DNA of 9,113 bases from Deferribacteraceae bacterium (GTDB lineage: Bacteria > Chrysiogenota > Deferribacteres > Deferribacterales > JAISNW01). The notes beneath the pieces were generated by a model. It was given only the letters and a program-made list of their open reading frames with translations. It was not told where the DNA came from and did no database searches. Positions 1 to 6,800 of this stretch are shown here, piece by piece. A program made the position numbers and the translations under genes. The stretch spans positions 1 through 9,113 of the forward strand of contig JAITJJ010000076.1 of assembly GCA_031278965.1 (NCBI GenBank), written 5' to 3'. Each line of letters opens with the position of its first letter. The first letter of the stretch is position 1.

Positions 1-75
1 CTTATCCCCCGTGCGCAGTTTTAGTATTTCCTCTTTAGAGATAGGTGTTTTAAGGCGAATCAAAGCATCACTCAT
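1..75 (-). CDS. fumarate hydratase (class I) beta subunit, N-terminal fragment
   Basis: Only the first 25 codons are in the window; the gene continues past the left edge. It begins MSDALIRLKTPISKEEILKL and then RTGDK, the usual opening of class I fumarase/tartrate dehydratase beta subunits (I-x-L-x-x-P-I/L-x-x-E-x-x-x-x-L-x-x-G-D). The ATG (75-73) overlaps the last 8 bases of the alpha-subunit gene (ATGAGTGA), and a full AGGAGG Shine-Dalgarno lies 6 bases upstream inside the alpha gene. Alpha and beta would therefore be translationally coupled, as expected for two subunits that together form the 4Fe-4S enzyme interconverting fumarate and L-malate. The call rests on the short N-terminus plus the neighbour; a tartrate dehydratase beta subunit cannot be excluded. 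Confidence 0.85.
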   Translation of the reverse strand, partial: MSDALIRLKTPISKEEILKLRTGDK

Positions 76-949
76 AGATAACCTCCTCTCCCTTTATCGT
101 CAAGCTGCGATTGCGGTATGCCCAGCACCCATAAGCAACGGAAACGTAAAATGTGGCGGGGTGCCTGTCCTGAACGGTTGTAAAAACTTCCAGAGCGGTG
201 GTTTTTCCGCCGAAACCCATAGGACCTATTCCAAGGGAATTTATATCATCCAATAGCTGAACCTCAAGTTTTGCAAGCTCTGGATTTTGAGAGCGTTCTG
301 CAAATTTGCGGAAAAGCTGTTCTTTGGCGAGTTTGGCACATGAGGCTCTATCCCCTCCGACTGCAACCCCGAAAACTCCAGGGGCACACCCTTGCCCTTG
401 AGCTTTAAGGGCGGCATCTATAACAACTTTGCGAATCCCTTTTAAGTCTCTCCCTGCCCCTAAGAGAGTATCGGGCAAACGATACTGAGCGCTGCAATTT
501 TCACACCCGCCCCCTTTCTGAAGGATGCGGATACGGGTATCAGGCGAATCCCACTGATGAAATGTAATATTGGGAGCTCCTAGCCCGATATTATTTTCAG
601 AGTTTTTTCCGGTAAGGGAGTTTACGGCGTTGGGACGGAGGTATTGTTTTGCAGTTGCCTGCCTAACCCCTTCTTTAATAGCCTCTGTGTAGTCAGACTC
701 TCTTCCTCCGGCGGGGTAATCCACATAGATATTTAGAAAACCGGTATCCTGACAGATAGGATAAGAGTTCTGACGAGCAAGCCCTATATTTTCAAGGATA
801 GCGGTAAGAGCTATTTGGGCGGAAGAACCTACGCTTTCATTATTCAATGCGTTTCGGATAGCACCCTCCCAACTGACGGAGAGGTCGGTGGAAGAGAGGC
901 GTATCAACTCCTCAACTCTGCCGCTAAGATCTTTGTAATCGTTTGCCAT
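68..949 (-). CDS. class I fumarate hydratase, alpha subunit (4Fe-4S)
   Basis: This 293-residue protein carries the iron-sulfur half of a two-subunit class I fumarase, a cytosolic TCA-cycle enzyme that hydrates fumarate to L-malate. The family motifs are visible: PICQDTG at 64-70 (Cys66), GQGCAPGVFG around Cys188, and a third candidate cluster ligand, Cys275, in YGCWAYRN. The spacing agrees with the three cluster cysteines known in E. coli FumA. The glycine-rich IGPMGFGGKT stretch is at 241-250. A less familiar CENC pair (Cys149, Cys152) sits in the GGG-x-EN motif. The ATG at 949-947 has an AGGAG Shine-Dalgarno that overlaps the TAG stop of the upstream TRIC-family gene, 9 bases away, so the two are probably cotranslated. 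A tartrate dehydratase alpha subunit (TtdA) is the main alternative, since substrate cannot be told from sequence alone. Confidence 0.93.
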   Translation of the reverse strand: MANDYKDLSGRVEELIRLSSTDLSVSWEGAIRNALNNESVGSSAQIALTAILENIGLARQNSYPICQDTGFLNIYVDYPAGGRESDYTEAIKEGVRQATAKQYLRPNAVNSLTGKNSENNIGLGAPNITFHQWDSPDTRIRILQKGGGCENCSAQYRLPDTLLGAGRDLKGIRKVVIDAALKAQGQGCAPGVFGVAVGGDRASCAKLAKEQLFRKFAERSQNPELAKLEVQLLDDINSLGIGPMGFGGKTTALEVFTTVQDRHPATFYVSVAYGCWAYRNRSLTIKGEEVIYE

Positions 950-958
950 AGCTTTCTC

Positions 959-1561
959 CTAAGAAATCCTATATTTAGGAAGGTGGTAGTTCTTTTTATA
1001 GGTAAACATCCTTATCCCTGCCACCGCAACAGAAACGGCAACAGCGTTGATTATAAGAGATATCCCCAAAAAATTAAGGAGAACAAAAACCCCTCCCCCA
1101 ACTATGCACGCCGAGGCGTAAATCTCTCTTGTCAGCACCGCCGGCACCTCGTTGGCAAGGATATCTCGCAACATCCCCCCGCCGGTGGCGGTAAGGAGAG
1201 CGGTTATTATTATCCCGTGAACACCCAAACCCGCTTCAAGCCCTTTTGCAGCGCCAATGAAGGTAAACACCCCAAGTCCAACCGCATCTGCCGCCACTAG
1301 CATCTCGTTAAGGGATTCTACCAGAGACTTAAAGAGCAAGACTGCTATGACGGCAATAAACACCACCAAGAGGTAACTTGCATCATTAAGGATAAACGGG
1401 ATATTTGAAAGGAGCATGTCCCTAATAGTGCCGCCGCCGACACCGGTCACAAGGGCAAGCATAAAACACCCGTAAACGTCCATCCCTTTCTTTACGCCCA
1501 TGAGGGCGCCGCTTACAGCAAATGCAAGTGTGCCGAAAAGATCAAAGATGTATAATCCCAA
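959..1561 (-). CDS. TRIC-family (UPF0126/YicG-like) membrane protein, putative cation channel
   Basis: This 200-residue protein is very hydrophobic and is built from two homologous halves, each of about three transmembrane helices. Each half ends in the family signature: GGGTIRD at 42-48 and GGGMLRD at 127-133. The first half shows the typical FGTLAFAVSGALMG opening. Prokaryotic TRIC proteins form trimeric potassium-permeable channels in the inner membrane; some relatives have been linked to glycine uptake, so the true substrate is open. The start is a TTG (1561-1559): an in-frame TAG lies four codons upstream, no ATG precedes the conserved region, and AGGA sits 7 bases before the TTG. The stop TAG overlaps the Shine-Dalgarno of the fumarase alpha gene, which makes the pair an operon. 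Two strong terminators lie just upstream, leaving only about 24 bases for a leader. Confidence 0.85.
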   Translation of the reverse strand: MGLYIFDLFGTLAFAVSGALMGVKKGMDVYGCFMLALVTGVGGGTIRDMLLSNIPFILNDASYLLVVFIAVIAVLLFKSLVESLNEMLVAADAVGLGVFTFIGAAKGLEAGLGVHGIIITALLTATGGGMLRDILANEVPAVLTREIYASACIVGGGVFVLLNFLGISLIINAVAVSVAVAGIRMFTYKKNYHLPKYRIS

Positions 1562-1585
1562 AGATTGATCCTAAAAATAAATTTC

Positions 1586-1616
1586 AAAAAAAGGGAGGCG
1601 GGGCAATCCCGCTCCC
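1586..1616 (-). terminator. Rho-independent terminator, second of a tandem pair
   Basis: On the minus strand a GC-rich hairpin is formed by 1613-1616 with 1593-1596 and by 1608-1612 with 1598-1602. It has one bulged base (1597) and a five-base loop. Seven T residues follow directly (1592-1586). It lies after the cytochrome terminator and only 25 bases before the TTG of the TRIC-family gene, so it is either a back-up stop for the cytochrome transcript or an attenuator for the TRIC-fumarase unit. Confidence 0.8.
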
Positions 1617-1617
1617 C

Positions 1618-1645
1618 AAAAAAATTTAGGCGTTTCCGCCTAAAG
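1618..1645 (-). terminator. Rho-independent terminator of the cytochrome gene
   Basis: On the minus strand a perfect 8-base-pair stem (TTTAGGCG with CGCCTAAA, 1645-1626) closes a GAAA tetraloop. It is followed at once by eight T residues (1625-1618). The stem begins 3 bases after the TAG stop of the cytochrome gene. This is a textbook intrinsic terminator. Confidence 0.92.
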
Positions 1646-1647
1646 AC

Positions 1648-1980
1648 CTACCCTTTATGGCAGCGGGTACAAATCTTTTTAACTTTGGTGTTGTTCTTTT
1701 TAGTGTGGCATGTCCAGCAGAAGTTATGAGCCGCATTATCGTCGTTTTGCCCTGCTATGGTTCCCGGCAAAGTAAAATTTCCGCCTTCTGCGGTAGCATG
1801 GCACTCAATGCACTGATTGTTGGTCTGGTGGGTTGCATGGGTAAAAATCACCGCTTTCTGCTTGCCTTCAACCTTCCAAGTATCTTTCAGATTAATCTCT
1901 GCCGCGCCGTTGTTCACCGCAATTGCCATAGTTGCCAGCGAAAATATGCAAACTACTGAAAATAAAATGATCTTTTTCAT
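1648..1980 (-). CDS. periplasmic triheme cytochrome c7 (PpcA-type)
   Basis: The 110-residue precursor has a signal peptide (MKK, hydrophobic core to about residue 20, likely cut after AIA at 19-21). The mature part of about 89 residues contains three CXXCH heme sites: CIECH 57-61, CWTCH 88-92 and CTRCH 104-108. It has exactly three other histidines, His48, His51 and His85, enough for bis-histidine ligation of all three hemes. The layout FTHATHQ, CIECH, AAHNFCWTCH, CTRCHKG matches PpcA-type c7 cytochromes (FPHKAHQ, CXXCH, AHxxxCXXCH, CXXCHKK). These carry electrons through the periplasm, for example towards extracellular metal or sulfur acceptors; that role here is inferred from the family. 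The ATG follows a GGAGGAG Shine-Dalgarno. The gene is monocistronic by appearance: its own promoter and leader hairpin upstream, and a strong terminator directly after the stop. The mature protein is longer than Geobacter PpcA (about 71 residues), mainly between hemes one and two. Confidence 0.93.
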   Translation of the reverse strand: MKKIILFSVVCIFSLATMAIAVNNGAAEINLKDTWKVEGKQKAVIFTHATHQTNNQCIECHATAEGGNFTLPGTIAGQNDDNAAHNFCWTCHTKKNNTKVKKICTRCHKG

Positions 1981-2001
1981 ACTCTCCTCCGTTAATTAAT
2001 A

Positions 2002-2024
2002 TCCAACATGAGTTCCCCGTTGGA
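2002..2024 (-). promoter_or_regulatory. leader hairpin of the cytochrome mRNA
   Basis: In the minus-strand leader, TCCAAC (2024-2019) pairs with GTTGGA (2007-2002) around an 11-base loop, GGGGAACTCAT. The hairpin starts a few bases after the predicted transcription start and ends about 11 bases before the Shine-Dalgarno. It could stabilise the mRNA or act as a regulatory target. The bases CGGGGAACT at the loop are exactly complementary to the loop of the rightward hairpin at 2311-2357. Confidence 0.55.
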
Positions 2025-2033
2025 CTATGTGAA

Positions 2034-2062
2034 ATTCTAAGACCAAAATCCAATTACGTCAA
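2034..2062 (-). promoter_or_regulatory. sigma-70-type promoter of the cytochrome gene
   Basis: On the minus strand, TTGACG (2062-2057) and TAGAAT (2039-2034) are separated by exactly 17 bases. Each box differs from consensus at one position. Transcription should start near 2027, giving a leader of about 47 bases that holds the hairpin at 2002-2024 and a strong Shine-Dalgarno. Confidence 0.75.
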
Positions 2063-2242
2063 GAGATAATCATAGTATGACAGATAGGCAATTAACTAAG
2101 TTATTGAGCTGACTTTACGGGGCTTCGGTGTTTTTAGCAAGAGAACACGTTTAAGATTTTACCGTATCTATTTTTTTAGCGAGAATATAAGGGATAAAAA
2201 AATTAAATAATTATAATTTTATTAAATTCTTATATTTTTTTG

Positions 2243-2271
2243 TTGACTCCCTGTTTATCCTATAATATAAT
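2243..2271 (+). promoter_or_regulatory. rightward sigma-70-type promoter in the intergenic region
   Basis: TTGACT (2243-2248) and TATAAT (2266-2271) are 17 bases apart; a second TATAAT overlaps at 2261-2266. The stretch upstream (about 2200-2242) is almost pure A+T and could act as an UP element. The predicted start is near 2278. No convincing gene lies downstream on this strand, so the product may be an untranslated RNA. It faces away from the cytochrome promoter and towards the 3' end of truB. Confidence 0.6.
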
Positions 2272-2277
2272 CATAAT

Positions 2278-2357
2278 TGACTTGTTAGAAGTCTGGTTTG
2301 TAAAACACCTCGGAACGGGTGCCGGGGGGAAGTTCCCCGCTCCCCGGCACCCTTCCG
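2278..2357 (+). ncRNA. candidate small RNA with a long GC-rich hairpin
   Basis: A near-consensus promoter just upstream would start a transcript near 2278. After about 33 bases it enters a strong hairpin: 2311-2315 pairs with 2353-2357 and 2317-2327 pairs with 2342-2352, 16 base pairs with one bulged C (2316). The 14-base loop contains AGUUCCCCG (2331-2339). No U-tract follows, so the 3' end is uncertain; transcription might run to the second hairpin at 2389-2412, which has ATTTTTA nearby on this strand. I do not recognise it as a known RNA family. The hairpin could instead be a palindromic repeat or part of a longer truB read-through RNA on the other strand. Confidence 0.35.
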
Positions 2358-2384
2358 ATATTCTTATGAATTAAATTTTCTGTC

Positions 2385-2412
2385 AAAAGCCGTTTCCGCC
2401 GCCGTAAACGGC
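2385..2412 (-). terminator. probable weak terminator of the rimP-truB operon
   Basis: On the minus strand GCCGTTT (2412-2406) pairs with AAACGGC (2395-2389) around a 10-base loop, followed by TTTT (2388-2385). It lies about 145 bases after the truB stop. The T-run is short, so termination may be inefficient. The same stem could serve a rightward RNA, since ATTTTTA lies a few bases to its right. Confidence 0.45.
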
Positions 2413-2478
2413 ATCATATTTTTAGGCGCAAATGGAATTATAATAAAGCTACAGGCAATGCGAAAAAGTGATAGTGAA

Positions 2479-2492
2479 CTTATTGCAATAAG
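2479..2492. other. 14-base perfect palindrome
   Basis: CTTATTGCAATAAG reads the same on both strands and lies in the otherwise featureless stretch between truB and its probable terminator. It resembles an operator half-site pair for a dimeric regulator, but no promoter is convincingly placed beside it, so the role is unknown. Confidence 0.3.
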
Positions 2493-2557
2493 AGTTGCTG
2501 TAGTTACTCCGGCAATAGATAAAGATGATACTTCCATTGCGGATATAATTCGGCAGT

Positions 2558-3439
2558 TTACTTTGCAAATACTTTTTTTAGCCTTGCATATGGGGCGGAG
2601 TTTATGGCAAGGGCAAGGATATTTCCGCCTTCGTCCATAATCAGATACTCTTCATCACGGCTAAGTTGGGGGAGATCAATATAGCCTTTGGGTACCGCTC
2701 CGTGCACGATTTTTGCTCTCTCAAGATCGCTTACCACTCCTTTTTTAAAGGGCAGGGCGCTATCCACCGCTATCACCGCATCCCGCAGCCGCCCTTCTTC
2801 CTTCAGCTTTTCTAGATCAGCAAACCTATGGACGCTTTCCAAAGTAAACTCTCCGCTTCTCGTACGGACGAGTCCGCTCATAGCAGCCTCCGCCCCGCTT
2901 TCTTTTCCCAGAGCGTTTATCAAACTTCTGACATATGTTCCTTTGGCGCAGGTTACGGAAAAAGAACCGGCGGGATATTGGTATTTTAAGAGCTTAACAG
3001 AGTAAATCCGCATTACCGCGGCGCCCGCATCCTCCAATTTTCCCTCCCGTGCCAGAGCGTATGCCCGCTTACCGTCAATCTTTTTAGCGGAGAATGCCGG
3101 AACTATAAACGGGCGCTCCCCGACAAAAGAGTTCAATATCTCCTCAATCCTGCTATAAGTCGGTTTCACCCCCGATTGAGCCATAGGCGTTCCCGTTATA
3201 TCAAAGGTATTATAACTTTTCCCCAGCAAAAAATCCGCGGTATACTCCTTTACTCCAGCGGCCAGATAGCCCGCAAAGCGCGTTGCAAACCCCAGGCATA
3301 TGGGGAGCACCCCTTCTGCCATTGGGTCAAGGGTGCCAGTATGACCGCACTTTTTAATATTAAAAAGTTTCTTTATCTTTGCGGCTGCCTGAAAAGAGGT
3401 GATCCCTCTCTCTTTAAAGAGATTTACAACACCGTTCAG
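2558..3439 (-). CDS. truB: tRNA pseudouridine(55) synthase TruB
   Basis: TruB makes pseudouridine 55 in the T-loop of nearly all tRNAs. Reading from CTG at 3439-3437, the protein is 293 residues, close to E. coli TruB (314). It shows the family opening NGVVNLFKERGITS, the catalytic motif GHTGTLDP (catalytic Asp at residue 38), VPAFSAKKIDGKRAYALAREG at 105-125 roughly, and GTYVRSL with VRTRSGEF further on. A shorter C-terminal PUA-like region follows (ending near LKKVFAK). The first ATG in frame (3322) falls two residues after the catalytic Asp, so it cannot be the start. Between the in-frame TGA (3457-3455) and the conserved region the only near-cognate start is CTG, with AAAGGGG placed 6 bases before it, 11 bases after the rbfA stop. 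ATA right after the TGA is a poorer alternative. It is the last gene of the operon; rpsO, a common next gene, is absent. Confidence 0.92.
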   Translation of the reverse strand: MNGVVNLFKERGITSFQAAAKIKKLFNIKKCGHTGTLDPMAEGVLPICLGFATRFAGYLAAGVKEYTADFLLGKSYNTFDITGTPMAQSGVKPTYSRIEEILNSFVGERPFIVPAFSAKKIDGKRAYALAREGKLEDAGAAVMRIYSVKLLKYQYPAGSFSVTCAKGTYVRSLINALGKESGAEAAMSGLVRTRSGEFTLESVHRFADLEKLKEEGRLRDAVIAVDSALPFKKGVVSDLERAKIVHGAVPKGYIDLPQLSRDEEYLIMDEGGNILALAINSAPYARLKKVFAK

Positions 3440-3450
3440 TTTAAACCCCT

Positions 3451-3819
3451 TTATTCAGAAGTTAAGACGGCAGGACGCTCCTCCGCCATAATCTGATCCA
3501 GAAGATTTTCAGTTCTGCGGGCGGTATCCTCCGTATCATCTCTAAGGAAGGTTATGGCGGGAACGCGCTTTAAACTGACTTTTGTTTTTAAGACGCGGCG
3601 GATAAAACCTGTTGTAGCGGAAAGTCCTGCTTCAATAGTTTTCAGTTTATTTTTATTATAGCTGTTAAAAAAGATGAACGCCTCGCTTAAATCCCCGTTT
3701 AAGCGGACATATGTCAAGACAACATCTTTAACGCGCGGATCTTTAACCTCACGTTCTATAATGAAAGCTACCTCTTGTTTAATGAGTTCCGCGACCCTTC
3801 TCGTTCTGATATTTTTCAC
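3451..3819 (-). CDS. rbfA: 30S ribosome-binding factor A
   Basis: RbfA is a small KH-fold protein that binds the 30S subunit and helps late maturation of the 16S rRNA 5' region. The 122-residue product starts MKNIRTRRVAELIKQEVAFI and carries the conserved VKDPRV and later FIRRVLKTKVSLKRVPAITF segments typical of the family (E. coli RbfA has 133 residues). The start is GTG (3819-3817), which shares one base with the TAG stop of infB (TAGTG). No good Shine-Dalgarno precedes it, so translation probably depends on ribosomes finishing infB. The C-terminal tail after residue 112 is short and not conserved. DUF503 (YlxP) and NrnA-like genes, often found around rbfA in other phyla, are absent. Confidence 0.95.
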   Translation of the reverse strand: MKNIRTRRVAELIKQEVAFIIEREVKDPRVKDVVLTYVRLNGDLSEAFIFFNSYNKNKLKTIEAGLSATTGFIRRVLKTKVSLKRVPAITFLRDDTEDTARRTENLLDQIMAEERPAVLTSE

Positions 3820-6800
3820 TATTTCGCCACATCGCTTAAAGTGCGCTTTTCCTGAACCAGTTCGTATACCTCAAGAATATCCTTCTCTTTAATATCCTGA
3901 TACCTCTCCACGGAAAGACCGCACTCGTAACCCCCTGATACCTCTTTTACATCTTCGGCAAACCGTTTTAATGAACCGATCTTGCCGTCAAAAACCACCA
4001 CATTGTCTCTGATTATACGAACATTGGATGTGCGGGCGACTCTCCCTTCAAGCACATATGCTCCGGCAATCCTGCCGATTTTCGGAACACTGAAAACTTG
4101 ACGGACTTCCACCTTTCCCACCGCCTGTTCCACAGTTTCCGGCGTTAAAAGCCCCTCCAACGCAAGTTTAACATCTTCTATCGCCTTATATATAACGGAA
4201 TAGAGCTCTATGGATATCTTTTCCCGCTCCGCCCGAAGTTTTGCGTTATTATCCGGACGAACATTAAAACCGATTATAATAGCTTTGGATGCAAGCGCAA
4301 GCACTACATCGCTTTCGGTAATCCCTCCTGTGGCGTCGTGAACCACATTAACTTTAACCTCTTGGTTGGAAAGTTTTTTGAGAGAGGATTTAAGCGCCTC
4401 AAGAGAACCCTGAACATCCGCTTTAATAATGATATTAAGCTCTTTTATCCGCCCTTCTTTAATCTTATCCATAAGATCGGTGAGCGACACTATCGGGGAA
4501 GTTGTTTCCCGAACACTTTTAGCGGAACTTGAACGGAGATCGGCTATCGCTTTGGCAGTTTTTTCATCCGTTACAACCAGAGTGTCCCCAGGTTCGGGCA
4601 CTTCGGAAAATCCCATAACTTCCACCGGCGCGGAGATCCCCGCCTCTTTCTGAACAGCTCTTAAATGGTTATACATAGAGCGCACCCGGCCAATCTCCCG
4701 CCCCACAACAAACGTATCGCCTTTGCGGAGTGTCCCTTTTTTTACAAGGATTGTGGCGACAGGCCCCCTCTGTTTATCAAGTTGAGATTCAATAACGATA
4801 GCTTCAGCGGGGCGGTTAGGGTTCCCTTTCAACTCCAGCATATCCGCTTCAAGGAGAACAAGCTCAAGGAGCTCTTTGATCCCTGTCCGCTTTTTGGCAG
4901 AAATCTCTTGGAACTGATGTTTGCCCCCCCACTCTTCAGAAAGGATGCCATATTCCGCCAACTGCCGCTTCACCTTTTCGGAATTGGCGTCGGGTCTGTC
5001 AATTTTATTTATGGCAACTATAACGCAAACACCCGCGGCACTGGCATGGTCTATAGCTTCCTTTGTTTGGGGCATAACACCGTCGTTTGCCGCCACCACC
5101 AATATTACTATATCTGTTACCTGCGCCCCCCTTGCTCTAAGAGATGTAAAAGCCTCGTGGCCGGGGGTATCCAGAAAGGTTATTTTGCGTCCGTCAAGGT
5201 TTACCTCATAGGCGCCGATATGTTGGGTGATCCCGCCCGCCTCTTTCTCCGCCACACTGGTGGAGCGGATAGCGTCAAGGAGGGATGTTTTCCCGTGATC
5301 CACATGCCCCATTACCGTAACTACCGGGGGTCTTCTCTGCATATCGCCGGGGTTATCTTCAAAAACCGGGAATAAGTCTTCTTCCGTAATAACTTTCTTT
5401 GTAACCTCCACCCCATAGTCTATGGCAAGCAAAGCCGCCGTATCAGCATCTATGGATTGATTCACGGTGGCTAGAACCCCAAGCGAAAAGAGCTTTTTAA
5501 CCAATTCCCCCGCCTTTATGCCCAACAAGCCTGCCATCTCCGCCACAGTAACATTCTCTCCGATAACGATAGACGTAGGGTGCTGAAACGGCGCGGGATA
5601 CTCTTTTTCCGCCTGTTTCTTTTTATTTTTTTTCTCTGTTTTTGAAGGCTTGACTGCGGCAGCTGCGGCAGCTTCACTTTCCTCCGCTACTTCCGCCGCA
5701 ACTTCAATTTCCGCTTCTATGTCAAGCTCGCTGATCCCTTCGTGGATAGTTTTATTCAAGTCTTTTAAACTCAACGAATCAGTTTTAATCTTAGGTTTTT
5801 TAGAGTCTTCCTTGGTTGAAGACGAATCTGTTCTCGGTTTTTTTATATCACGTTTCGGGATTACTGTTTCAGGAGAGGTAAAACCGGTTGCGGGACGCAA
5901 CCCGCCCGCGCGGGGGCGGTTATCATAAGGGCGGGATGGCTGCCCTCTTTGCGGAGGCCTTGAAGTGTGCGTCTGTTGGGTTGAGGGACGGTAGTTCCCG
6001 GCGGTCGGTCTTGCACCTGTCTGGGGTCTGTCAAATCTTGGAGCATTGCGGGTATATGTTTTTCCGTCACTTCTTGTGTCGGATCGCAAATCAACTCTTG
6101 TGTCTGTCCTAAAATCTGTCCGCTGTCCGCCTCCCCCGTCCGAGCGGTTAGCAGCGAAATCTCTTGGGACATATCCCGTCCGGGGTTGATTTAGAGGTCT
6201 TGACTGTTGTTTTCTATTGTCTTGAGGGCGGTTATCAGGCTTTCTGAAATCCCCCCTGGGCCTTTGTTCTGTCGGTCTCGCGGCCTGCCACCCTCGCACG
6301 GGGGGTTCTTTTACTGTTTCTGCCGCTTTCACAGACGGTATTGGAGTTTCTTCTTTTACAGGTTTTTCTGTATCGTCACTTTTTGTAATATTCTTGGCAA
6401 CTCCAACCTCTTCAATGGCTGTATCAGCCGGAATCTCTTTACTTGCTTTTTCAACTGCTATTGCACTCTCAATTTCCGCCTCGTTTGAAAAGATTTTTTC
6501 AGCGCTCTCCGTGCCTTCCACTCTCTCAGCCTTTACTTTTCTGGAGGTTTGGCGCATAACGTCAACTTGCTGAATATTCTTATTCAGAGCGCTTTTGCGC
6601 ATCTGAATGTCCTGAGGGTTTTTGGAAATGATGGGTTTAACGTACTCCTCTTTAGCCGGAGCGCCGATCCGTATCTCTATGCCGGCCTGGCCCTTGCGGT
6701 TTAAGCGTTCCTGCAAAAGTTTCTGACGAAAGCCCACTATCTTTTTGGGATCGTATCCGGCTTTGCGCAGTTGATCCGCCGTAACCGTTTCATTTATATC

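Noticed and set aside
815..1300. 161-codon open frame on the plus strand
   Set aside because: It is antisense to the fumarase alpha and TRIC-family genes, both of which have clear family motifs.
1549..1556. TGTATAAT on the plus strand as a promoter
   Set aside because: It lies inside the TRIC-family coding region, has no -35 box at the right distance and no gene downstream on that strand.
2278..2460. tRNA, tmRNA, 6S RNA, SRP RNA or cyclic-dinucleotide riboswitch in the intergenic region
   Set aside because: I looked for cloverleaf arms, the tmRNA and SRP cores, the 6S rod and the GEMM motif on both strands and found none that fit.
2558..3322. truB start at the ATG at 3322
   Set aside because: It would remove the conserved N-terminus and the catalytic Asp of GHTGTLDP, which is intact upstream in the same frame.
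4665..5375. 236-codon open frame on the plus strand
   Set aside because: It lies wholly antisense to the IF-2 G domain and domain II, has no recognisable domain and no ribosome-binding site; it is a shadow of the conserved infB frame.
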